This document shows, piece by piece, positions 26,496 through 32,603 of a DNA stretch of 32,603 nt (the stretch's first letter is position 1; the number at the start of each line of letters is the position of its first letter). The position numbers and the translations under genes were made by a program. The notes beneath the pieces were generated by a model. That model saw nothing but the letters and a program-made list of their open reading frames with translations. It was not told the DNA's origin and searched no databases. The stretch is taken from contig JAHAWY010000027.1 in assembly GCA_018385135.1 (NCBI GenBank), positions 1 through 32,603 of the forward strand, read 5' to 3'. The DNA is from Oscillospiraceae bacterium. GTDB lineage: Bacteria > Bacillota > Clostridia > Oscillospirales > Oscillospiraceae.

Positions 26496-26499
26496 GCGT

Positions 26500-26523
26500 A
26501 AAACCGGGTTTTTCCGGTTTTGC
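26500..26523 (+). terminator. Short hairpin between hpf and the lipoprotein gene
   Basis: AAAACCGG (26500-26507) pairs with CCGGTTTT (26514-26521) around GTTTTT. The T run is only four bases, inside the stem, so it may be a leaky terminator that reduces but does not prevent readthrough into the next gene. Confidence 0.5.
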
Positions 26524-26540
26524 ATACGAGGATTTAACCA

Positions 26541-27074
26541 ATGAAAAAGCTTCCTGCGCTTCTCCTCTCTCTTTCAATACTCTCCGCGCTTTCCGCCTGC
26601 GGCGCAAGTGAGCAGGTGCTGTCCGCCGAGGAAAGCCCTCCGCAGCAGCCCTCGCAAACAGAGCTTGAGTCCGCTCAGCCGGACAAGCAGCAGAAAAGCT
26701 CCGATTGGAGCGAGCTTGAGCGCGTTTTAACCATTGCCTACTCGGGCAGCGCCGACACAGGTGAAACTGTGGTGTTCATGCTCTCGGAGGACAGCTCGCT
26801 TGCCTTGATATGCGTTGCCAACACCTACACGGGTGAGAGCATCTGCATCAGCGGCGAGACTGCCGCCTTTGAGCTTGAAAACGGCTCTGTTAACTACACA
26901 ATCAGCGATGAAACGCAGGGACTTTGCCAATCACTTAACGCGCAGAGAGCAGAAAACGGCAGCATCAGGCTTGACATGGACGAGCTTGGCTTTGCCGAAG
27001 TCGCCGGCAGCTCGCAGGAAACGGTTTTTGAGCTGCTTGCTTCACTCGGCATCGACTCGGTCGCCATAGCATAA
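26541..27074 (+). CDS. Putative lipoprotein of unknown function
   Basis: This is a 177-residue predicted secreted lipoprotein. The first 20 residues form a lipoprotein signal: MKK, a hydrophobic run (LPALLLSLSILSAL) and lipobox LSAC with the lipidated Cys at residue 20. A Ser/Glu/Gln/Pro-rich linker of about 40 residues follows. The remaining 115 or so residues are acidic with alternating strands (VVFMLSEDSSLALICVAN and similar) and resemble nothing I can name. No catalytic motif is evident. GAGG lies about nine bases before the ATG. It lies after hpf and ends at a strong shared terminator, so it is probably hpf-linked or weakly independent. No function is claimed. Confidence 0.75.
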   Translation: MKKLPALLLSLSILSALSACGASEQVLSAEESPPQQPSQTELESAQPDKQQKSSDWSELERVLTIAYSGSADTGETVVFMLSEDSSLALICVANTYTGESICISGETAAFELENGSVNYTISDETQGLCQSLNAQRAENGSIRLDMDELGFAEVAGSSQETVFELLASLGIDSVAIA

Positions 27075-27078
27075 CGCA

Positions 27079-27122
27079 AAAAGCTCCGAAATTGACCGCA
27101 AGCGGTCAGTTTCGGAGCTTTA
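27079..27122. terminator. Bidirectional terminator between the lipoprotein gene and nadC
   Basis: AAAGCTCCGAAA and TTTCGGAGCTTT form an outer stem, and TGACCGC/GCGGTCA an inner stem, separated by a T/G mismatch and closed by an AA loop. It serves the two convergent genes on either side. Confidence 0.93.
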
Positions 27123-27126
27123 TTCA

Positions 27127-27957
27127 TCAGCTGAACTTCAAGCTTATATCCAGCGCCTTTACGCTGTGGGTCAGCGCGCCGATGGAGATGACATCAACGC
27201 CCGTTGCCGCGACCTCGGCAAGGTTTTTCTCTCCCATGTTTCCGCTTGCCTCGGTAATGGCGCGACCATTTATCAGCTTCACGGCTTGGCTCATCAGCTC
27301 GTTTGTCATATTGTCGAGCATGATGATATCCGCGCCCGCATCAAGCGCCTGCTGCACCTGCTCAAGAGTTTCGGTCTCCACCTCGATTTTCATAACGTGA
27401 GGAACAGCTCCGCGCGCCGCCTTAACAGCCTGCGCAATGCCGCCCGCGGCGGAGATGTGGTTATCCTTTATAAGCACACCGTCGGAAAGGTTGAAGCGGT
27501 GGTTATGTCCCCCGCCCACGCGAACGGCATATTTCTCAAGCACACGCAGACCGGGCGTTGATTTTCTGGTGTCAACAATGCGCGCGCCTGTGCCTTTGAC
27601 CTCAGCGACCGCCTTTGCGGTTGCCGTAGCTGTGCCTGAAAGACGCTGCATGAAGTTCAGCGCCACGCGCTCACCTGTAAGCACACTGCGCGACGGACCT
27701 TCCACCGTGGCAAAATACTGCCCTTTTTCAACCCGGTCACCGTCTTTTACCTGCGCCCGAAAAACAATCGAGCTATCCACCAGCGCGAAAACGCGCTTTG
27801 CGATTTCAAGCCCGCAAATAACGCCGCTCTCCTTGGCAAGAAAAGCGCCCTCGGAGCGGTTTTCCGCAGGAATGCAGCTAATTGTTGTTATATCGCCCGT
27901 GCCGACATCCTCGCGCAGGGCGGCGAGCAGCAGCTCGTCAAGTCCTATATAGTCCAT
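27127..27957 (-). CDS. nadC: Quinolinate phosphoribosyltransferase (decarboxylating)
   Basis: This gene encodes the enzyme that converts quinolinate and PRPP into nicotinate mononucleotide, pyrophosphate and CO2 in de novo NAD synthesis. The 276 residues are typical. Family signs are LREDVGTGDITT near the start, GERVALNFMQRLSGTAT, the ARIVDTRKSTPGLRVLEKYAV block and RFNLSDGVLIKDNH for PRPP/quinolinate binding, then EVETETLEQVQQAL and the TIM-barrel GADIIMLDN. GGGAGG lies about five bases before the ATG. It is the second gene of nadB-nadC, 39 bases after nadB with no promoter between. Confidence 0.96.
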   Translation of the reverse strand: MDYIGLDELLLAALREDVGTGDITTISCIPAENRSEGAFLAKESGVICGLEIAKRVFALVDSSIVFRAQVKDGDRVEKGQYFATVEGPSRSVLTGERVALNFMQRLSGTATATAKAVAEVKGTGARIVDTRKSTPGLRVLEKYAVRVGGGHNHRFNLSDGVLIKDNHISAAGGIAQAVKAARGAVPHVMKIEVETETLEQVQQALDAGADIIMLDNMTNELMSQAVKLINGRAITEASGNMGEKNLAEVAATGVDVISIGALTHSVKALDISLKFS

Positions 27958-27996
27958 AATACCTCCCGCTGTCGGGCAATGCCCGAAATACGGATA

Positions 27997-29538
27997 TCAG
28001 TCTTCCCTGTAATGCGCACCGACGCTCTCTTTTCTGGCGATAGCGGCGCTTAAAATCTCTCTTGCGATGGTGGCAAGGTTGAGGATTTCCAAATATTCCT
28101 TGCCGGGGCAGAAGCCCTCCTGAAGCTCATTATAAAGCTTATTGATACGCTCAAGGGCGTAATTCATTCCCTGCCCGTTTCGCGCAACAAAGCAGTATTC
28201 GCTCATAAGCTCCTGTATCTCCTTGCGGTCTGCTTCAAAGTCTCTTTTAATCAGCGGACGTGCAACGAGCTTCGGAAGCTCTACCTTTTCCTCCTCAACC
28301 GGCTCTGCCAGCCGAGCGTTTATGTGCTCGGCGGCACGGCGTCCGAAAACAAGACATTCCAGCATGGAGTTGGAGGCAAGGCGGTTTGCGCCGTGAACTC
28401 CCGTTGACGCCGCCTCACCGCAGGCATAAAGCCCCTCCACACTGGTTTTTGCATGAAGATTGGTCTTGATGCCGCCGATGAGATAGTGCTGCACCGGGCA
28501 GACGGGAATCCAATCCTTGGTTATGTCTATGCCTCGGCTCATGCACTCGTTATATATGGTTGGAAAGCGATGCTCAAGATAGTCCCGGCTCTTGCTCGTG
28601 AAGTCCACAAAAACGTGGCTTTCGCCGCGTTTGTGCATCTCTCTGGTGATGCCCCGTGCAACGATGTCTCTCGGCGCAAGCTCGGCAAGCTCATGCTGAC
28701 CTACCATGAAACGCTCGCCGTCGGCATTTTTAAGCAGACCGCCCTCGCCTCTGACGGATTCGGATATGAGGAAAGCACGGTTTTCCTTTTTGTCCGACCA
28801 TAGCCCCGTGGGGTGAAACTGGATAAACTCCATGCCGTTAACGGCAGCACCCGCGCGCATTGCGGCTGCAATGCCGTCGCCTGTGGCGACATCGGGGTTG
28901 GTGCTGACCTTATATACCTGACCGATTCCTCCGGTTGCTATAACAACACTGCGCGTATCAAGCACATACTGTGTGGAGCTTTGGTCAAGAACAACACATC
29001 CGGAAACAGCACCCTTTTCGTCGGTTAGTATATCAACGCAGAAGTTGTGCGGCATGAAGGTTACGTTATGGCGGCGTGATACCAGAATGGACAGCGCCTT
29101 GACAGTCTCACGACCTGTGGCGTCGCCTCCCGCGTGGACAATGCGGCGGCGGCGATGCCCGCCCTCGCGCGTAATGTCCAAATCGCCCTCCTCGTTGAGA
29201 TCAAAGGGAACGCGCATCTCGACAAGGCGCTTAATGTCCGACGGTCCCTCGGAGACCAGAACGCTGACCGCTGAGTTATCGCAAATGCCTGCCCCCGCCT
29301 CGGAGGTGTCCTCAAAGTGGTACTTGGGACGGTCATCCATAGAAATCGCCGCCGCAATTCCGCCCTGGGCAAGCCAAGAATTGCTTACGTCGATATCGCC
29401 CTTGCTGAGAATACAGCAGGAGTAGCGCTCGTCGATATGCAGAGCCGTATAAAGCCCTGCAATTCCCGAACCGATTATTACAACGTCGTATTTTAGATGC
29501 CCTGTATTATCGGGAAATTCATTTGCCGCATATCTCAT
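27997..29538 (-). CDS. nadB: L-aspartate oxidase
   Basis: This gene encodes the FAD enzyme that oxidises L-aspartate to iminoaspartate, the first step of de novo NAD synthesis, and that can use fumarate as electron acceptor in anaerobes. The 513 residues contain the N-terminal FAD loop VVIIGSGIAGLYTALHID, then LAQGGIAAA and FEDTSEAGAGICD. GGHRRRRIVHAGGDATGRE carries the substrate histidine/arginine, MEFIQFHPTG is the usual flavin-contact block, and VCPVQHYLIGGIKTNLHAKT and GLYACGEAASTGVHGANRLASNS complete the fold, with a helical C-terminus. GAGAGGCG lies before the ATG at a modest distance. It is first in nadB-nadC. The quinolinate synthase gene nadA, often in the same operon, is not in the window. 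Confidence 0.96.
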   Translation of the reverse strand: MRYAANEFPDNTGHLKYDVVIIGSGIAGLYTALHIDERYSCCILSKGDIDVSNSWLAQGGIAAAISMDDRPKYHFEDTSEAGAGICDNSAVSVLVSEGPSDIKRLVEMRVPFDLNEEGDLDITREGGHRRRRIVHAGGDATGRETVKALSILVSRRHNVTFMPHNFCVDILTDEKGAVSGCVVLDQSSTQYVLDTRSVVIATGGIGQVYKVSTNPDVATGDGIAAAMRAGAAVNGMEFIQFHPTGLWSDKKENRAFLISESVRGEGGLLKNADGERFMVGQHELAELAPRDIVARGITREMHKRGESHVFVDFTSKSRDYLEHRFPTIYNECMSRGIDITKDWIPVCPVQHYLIGGIKTNLHAKTSVEGLYACGEAASTGVHGANRLASNSMLECLVFGRRAAEHINARLAEPVEEEKVELPKLVARPLIKRDFEADRKEIQELMSEYCFVARNGQGMNYALERINKLYNELQEGFCPGKEYLEILNLATIAREILSAAIARKESVGAHYRED

Positions 29539-29571
29539 AATGGAACGCCTCTCAATGTGTGTACTTAGTCC

Positions 29572-29600
29572 ATAATAGCAATTCTCCTCCGATTTTTCAA
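29572..29600 (-). promoter_or_regulatory. Promoter of nadB-nadC
   Basis: Minus strand TTGAAA (29595-29600) and TATTAT (29572-29577) are 17 bases apart. No symmetrical NiaR- or NrtR-like site is evident beside it. Confidence 0.8.
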
Positions 29601-29655
29601 CAGCATATGCGAAAAAACATCGTTATTTTGCAAACTATCGTCTCTCCTCGCGCAA

Positions 29656-29689
29656 TAAAGAGAGCCGCAGATTTTGCGGCTCTCTTATA
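29656..29689 (-). terminator. Terminator of the CoA-transferase gene
   Basis: AAGAGAGCCGCA and TGCGGCTCTCTT form a perfect 12-bp stem around GATTT. The minus strand continues TATT. It starts only a few bases after the stop codon. Confidence 0.9.
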
Positions 29690-29695
29690 AGCTGA

Positions 29696-31141
29696 TCAGT
29701 CGAGCATATCGTCGCGGATGGGGAAGGTATACTGTCTGAAGGGTACTGCCGTTGCAGGCTGTCTCGGCTCCGGCTGAGTTTCGTCAAACATATCATATCC
29801 CTTGAAGTCGTATTCCTCTATCAGCGGGGTGGTGAGGATTTTTTCCTTCAGCCATTCGCGGAAATCGGGATGAGCTATCTTGATGAGAGCCTTGATACGG
29901 TCAACATAGGTTTTCATGTAGATATCGGCAACGCCGTACTCGGATACAACGAACATGACATAGTTTTTGAGCATAGATACTATGACTCCCTCGGGCAGCC
30001 ACGGAACGACGTTGGAACGGCGTTCGCCGCTGCTGTCCGTATATGTGGAGCGCAGGCAGATGAAGCTGCGTCCGCCCTTGCAGCGCTGAGAGCCATAGAT
30101 GTATGCCATTGAACCACCCATGCCGGTATAGGGCTTTAGACCCTGTGCCTCAGAGCAGCACTGACCGAGAAGATCAATCATGAAAGTTGAGTTGATGGCA
30201 ACGAGGTTTTCCTGCTCCATGATACCCAGAGGATCAATACATAGGGTGCGTGGATACAGACGAACGTCCTTATCGGTGGTGGCAAGCCACTTAAAGGTTG
30301 CCTCGCTGCAGCCGCCGGGGCTGGAAGCGTGCAGAGCCGTGACCTTGCCGGATTCAACCAGCGGAATCATGTTGTCGCAGAGAACCTCGGAGAAGATTTC
30401 AAAGCTGCCTTCAAACTTATCAAGAGCCTGAACGATGATCTCGCCAAGTCCGCCGTAGCCGATTTGAATTTTATCGCCCTCGCGGAGATAAGGAATTATG
30501 TAGCCTCCTATCTTCTCGTCAACAGGAGTAGGCAGAGGTGACGGTATTTCGATCATCTCGGTGTTTAGCTCAACTATGTAGTCGAAATCGGTGATATGAA
30601 CCGCTATCTCCTCCTCAGGACCGGGTGCGGGATAAACACCGGTCGCATCAATAAAGGCGAACTTCTTAACAACACGCGGATCACGCGAGATGGTGTTGTT
30701 AGTGCAGACGCCATAGCAGCCGCAGTTGCACCAGCCGTTTTCATCAGGCGGGCAATATCTGAGAGCGGAGGTGTTTACGCCGTTTTCCCACATACAGTAC
30801 TCATACTGGTCATAGGTGCCTGCCAGCGGATAGATGGATCTCTCGTCAATACCCATTCGCTCCATTGGAAGCTGATAAACGCTCATAAGCTTAAAGTGAT
30901 CCTTGGTGGAATGATCGAAGATCATATTGGTAGGTCCATTCATTACATTGTACCAGAAGCCTACGTCATGGTAATCTTCCTTGTGAGCATATAACTCATC
31001 AAGCCATTCCAGAGGAACCATTGTCGCTTGACCGAGGAATATAACATCGCCCGGCTCAACTTTTTTTGCTGCTTCTTCAAGGGTGATCAGATGCTCCTTG
31101 TAGTACTGCCGCCAGTCGCAGTTGAGGTTTCTTTTTGCCAT
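29696..31141 (-). CDS. Acetyl-CoA hydrolase/transferase family protein (CoA-transferase)
   Basis: This is a 481-residue member of the acetyl-CoA hydrolase/transferase family, which includes butyryl-CoA:acetate and 4-hydroxybutyrate CoA-transferases of anaerobes. Family marks are GDVIFLGQA near residue 31, QIGYGGLGEIIVQAL around 226-240 (usually GIG-x-IP), the catalytic Glu presumed at 252 in EIFSEVLCDNMIPLVESGKV, and the C-terminal LVAINSTFMIDLLGQ, CLRSTYTDSSG, FVVSEYGVADI and IAHPDFREWLKE. It is about 40 residues longer than usual butyryl-CoA transferases. Residues 130-146 hold five cysteines, and the normal PxGLGxxP loop is altered. AAGGGAG lies 12 bases before the ATG. It stands alone with its own terminator. 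The acyl donor and acceptor cannot be decided; a butyrate- or acetate-linked role is inference. Confidence 0.85.
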   Translation of the reverse strand: MAKRNLNCDWRQYYKEHLITLEEAAKKVEPGDVIFLGQATMVPLEWLDELYAHKEDYHDVGFWYNVMNGPTNMIFDHSTKDHFKLMSVYQLPMERMGIDERSIYPLAGTYDQYEYCMWENGVNTSALRYCPPDENGWCNCGCYGVCTNNTISRDPRVVKKFAFIDATGVYPAPGPEEEIAVHITDFDYIVELNTEMIEIPSPLPTPVDEKIGGYIIPYLREGDKIQIGYGGLGEIIVQALDKFEGSFEIFSEVLCDNMIPLVESGKVTALHASSPGGCSEATFKWLATTDKDVRLYPRTLCIDPLGIMEQENLVAINSTFMIDLLGQCCSEAQGLKPYTGMGGSMAYIYGSQRCKGGRSFICLRSTYTDSSGERRSNVVPWLPEGVIVSMLKNYVMFVVSEYGVADIYMKTYVDRIKALIKIAHPDFREWLKEKILTTPLIEEYDFKGYDMFDETQPEPRQPATAVPFRQYTFPIRDDMLD

Positions 31142-31433
31142 TTAGTAATACAACTCCCTTACCATAGATTTAAAATATTAATTTGCCTCCAACTCTACTC
31201 CAAACTGATAAGGCTATTGTAGATCACTGTTCTGGAAAAACAAATCAAAACCCCCCGCTTACTTTAAGATGATAATCAGCGCCATGCTTTGTGTAATTAG
31301 TATGAGTTTCTGATTTCTATATTGTATTTATAATTGAATTGGCACAAATTATATGCAATATTATATTTAACAAATTATCAGCTAATGACTATGTAATTAT
31401 TTGTAAATTTCCAGTTTTAGTATGCTGTTGAGG
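31142..31433 (-). other. AT-rich leader and promoter region of the CoA-transferase gene
   Basis: Nearly 300 bases without a gene, much richer in A and T than the surrounding sequence, especially 31310-31420. On the minus strand there are several possible -35/-10 pairs (for example TTGCAT or TTGTGC with ATTATA or TACAAT), but none has ideal spacing, so the start is not fixed. A run of six G follows (rc of CCCCCC near 31250). No small gene, riboswitch or T-box element is recognisable. Confidence 0.5.
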
Positions 31434-31474
31434 ATAAAAAAACGGCTGCCGTGCTTTTTTGCACAGCAGCCGTT
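31434..31474 (-). terminator. Terminator of cooC - metal sensor operon
   Basis: On the minus strand AACGGCTGCTGTGC pairs with GCACGGCAGCCGTT (one T-G pair) around AAAAAA, followed by TTTTT. It lies ten bases beyond the regulator's stop codon. Confidence 0.93.
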
Positions 31475-31483
31475 AAGGCGCTT

Positions 31484-31822
31484 TTATTTGATAAACCGCT
31501 CTATCGCCTTGTTAAGCTCGTCTATCTTTATCTGGTCGTGATGCTCCACAGCCTCGGTGACGCATTCGGAAATATGGTCTTGCAGGAGTACCTTTCCGGC
31601 GTTGTTTATCGCCGAACGCACTGCCGCGATTTGGATAAGAACCTCGGCGCAGTCCTTGTCGTTGTCGATCATGCTGATGACCGACTCCAAATGTCCCTTT
31701 GCCTTGGAAAGGCGGTCTATAACCGCTTTTTTATTGGTGTGAACATGAGGATGACAGCAGCTCTCGTGGGAGTGGGAATGGACTGTTCCGTCCATATGGA
31801 CATGACTGTGGTCTTCATGCAT
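31484..31822 (-). CDS. CsoR-family metal-sensing repressor with His-rich N-terminus
   Basis: This 112-residue all-helical repressor of the CsoR/RcnR (DUF156) family has its core from about residue 31 (KAVIDRLSKAKGHLESV) to 95. The metal ligand pattern C58-x24-H83-x3-C87 is exactly that of copper-sensing CsoR (and close to formaldehyde-sensing FrmR), unlike RcnR, whose last ligand is His. An extension of about 30 residues before the core contains ten His and two Cys (H2, H5, H7, H9, H15, H17, H19, C22, C23, H24, H26, H28), which is not part of the usual fold. AAGGAG before the ATG overlaps the upstream cooC stop. The gene is therefore coupled to cooC. The metal sensed is undecided; copper by motif, nickel by neighbour. 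Confidence 0.88.
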   Translation of the reverse strand: MHEDHSHVHMDGTVHSHSHESCCHPHVHTNKKAVIDRLSKAKGHLESVISMIDNDKDCAEVLIQIAAVRSAINNAGKVLLQDHISECVTEAVEHHDQIKIDELNKAIERFIK

Positions 31823-31836
31823 AGAGCGCGTTCTCC

Positions 31837-32598
31837 TTAATACTCGGGGAAGATTTTTTTGAGGATGCCCTCAACCGCCTTGGGGCAGGCGCTGTCGAGC
31901 GGAAGCTCGAACAGAGAGGTGCATTCGCGGTCGTATTTGTTGACCATCGCATCCTCGGGCAGCTCGCCGAATACCTCAAGACCGACCTTCTTGAGAAGCT
32001 CGTCTTTCGGCTCGTCGTTGCGGACGCGGTTGAGAACAAGACCTGCCTGCTTAACGTCAATATTGTTCTCGCCCTTGTTTGCAACTTCAAGGATGCCGGC
32101 GGCGGTCTGAAGGCTGCGGGCGGACATATCCGCCATAACCAGCAGGCAGTCAACGGACTTTACAACGCGGCGGTTGAGCTGCTCGGGACCTGCCTCGCCG
32201 TCGATGATTACATATTCGTAGTCCTCCGCGAGAGTGTCTATGCCGTAGCGAAGAAGCTCGTTGCAGGCGCAGAAGCAGCCCGGCTCCTCGGGACGACCCA
32301 TCGTGAGCAGATCGAAGCCCTCGCCGTGAGCAAGGATGCTGCGCATGAGGTTTTTCGTGGGACCCTGGTTGAGTACATCGCGTGCCTGCTGGGCGCCGAG
32401 AAGCTCGCTGCGAAGCTGGCTTACGGTCTTTTCAACGGAAAGTCCCGTGGTGTAGCAAAGGCTCATGGCGCTGTCTGCGTCAATGGCGAGCACCTTGCCG
32501 GGAAAACGCTCGGAGAGCAGGCGGATGAGAAGCGTTGCTACGACGGTTTTGCCTGTGCCGCCCTTGCCGGTTACGGCTATGGTTCTGATTTTTTCCAT
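31837..32598 (-). CDS. cooC: CooC-type ATPase, nickel insertion factor for carbon monoxide dehydrogenase
   Basis: This 253-residue P-loop ATPase of the MinD/NifH class starts with a deviant Walker A GKGGTGKT (11-18) and has the switch I DADSAM. The dimer-bridging cysteine motif is seen as GCFCACN (C108, C110, C112) and the switch II as DGEAGPEQLNRR. This Cys-x-Cys arrangement is diagnostic of CooC, which loads nickel into the active cluster of CO dehydrogenase. The ATG lies five bases from the window edge, so its promoter and ribosome site and likely partner genes (cooS/acs) lie outside. The next gene, 14 bases after, is a metal-sensing repressor. A less likely alternative is a general Fe-protein-like ATPase of unknown target. 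Confidence 0.85.
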   Translation of the reverse strand: MEKIRTIAVTGKGGTGKTVVATLLIRLLSERFPGKVLAIDADSAMSLCYTTGLSVEKTVSQLRSELLGAQQARDVLNQGPTKNLMRSILAHGEGFDLLTMGRPEEPGCFCACNELLRYGIDTLAEDYEYVIIDGEAGPEQLNRRVVKSVDCLLVMADMSARSLQTAAGILEVANKGENNIDVKQAGLVLNRVRNDEPKDELLKKVGLEVFGELPEDAMVNKYDRECTSLFELPLDSACPKAVEGILKKIFPEY

Positions 32599-32603
32599 AA
32601 TAA

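Noticed and set aside
31330..31365. TGGCAC followed by TATGCA on the plus strand as a sigma-54 promoter
   Set aside because: The GG and GC doublets are 14 bases apart, not 12, and no plus-strand gene follows.

Overview
The window reads as a chromosomal segment of a moderately GC-rich Gram-positive anaerobe of the class Clostridia, plausibly near Oscillospiraceae. The reasons are T-box leaders on amino-acid operons, strong AGGAGG-type ribosome binding sites, clear sigma-A promoters, a YtrA-type GntR regulator, a long-form hibernation factor, an acyl-CoA transferase family protein and a CooC-type nickel-insertion ATPase. The taxonomic placement is inference. I see no phage, insertion sequence, CRISPR array, tRNA or rRNA. 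Nearly all genes are intact and closely packed.

Layout. (1) 1-4345, minus strand: the branched-chain operon ilvB-ilvN-ilvC (ilvC cut by the window edge) behind a T-box leader that appears to read isoleucine, preceded by a stand-alone DUF815-type AAA+ ATPase. (2) 4472-9208, plus strand: leuA-leuC-leuD-leuB behind its own T-box that reads leucine (CTC). The leu genes overlap or nearly touch. (3) 9298-9671: a small ABM-fold monooxygenase-like gene with its own promoter. (4) 9853-13077, minus: GntR regulator - ABC ATPase - ABC permease, with a perfect palindrome over the promoter. (5) 13186-16156, plus: mnmG and a shortened mnmA, both acting on the tRNA wobble uridine, ended by a perfect 20-bp hairpin shared with convergent metG. 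(6) 16267-21456, minus: hemW - vanW-type protein - metG. (7) 21553-23544, minus: htpG. (8) 23679-24207, plus: ridA. (9) 24240-25750, minus: a MATE exporter with an inverted repeat over its -10 box. (10) 25853-27122, plus: long hpf and a small lipoprotein. (11) 27127-29600, minus: nadB-nadC. (12) 29696-31141, minus: an acetyl-CoA hydrolase/transferase family protein with a long AT-rich leader. (13) 31434-32598, minus: cooC and a His-rich CsoR-family metal sensor.

How the genes work together. The left third is a complete leucine pathway beside the first steps of isoleucine/valine synthesis. Separate T-boxes would let charged leucine and charged isoleucine tRNAs tune the two arms independently. 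The middle is mostly translation and tRNA upkeep (mnmG, mnmA, metG, hpf), with stress and envelope functions (htpG, vanW, MATE, ABC). The right end is NAD synthesis, acyl-CoA metabolism and a metal-handling pair that probably belongs to a nickel enzyme encoded outside the window.

I found no clearly unprecedented system. The most interesting points are the CooC / His-rich metal-sensor pair, the atypical residue in the IlvN effector loop, the mnmG-mnmA pairing with a shortened MnmA, the two promoter palindromes, and the repeat-bearing tail on the VanW-type protein.
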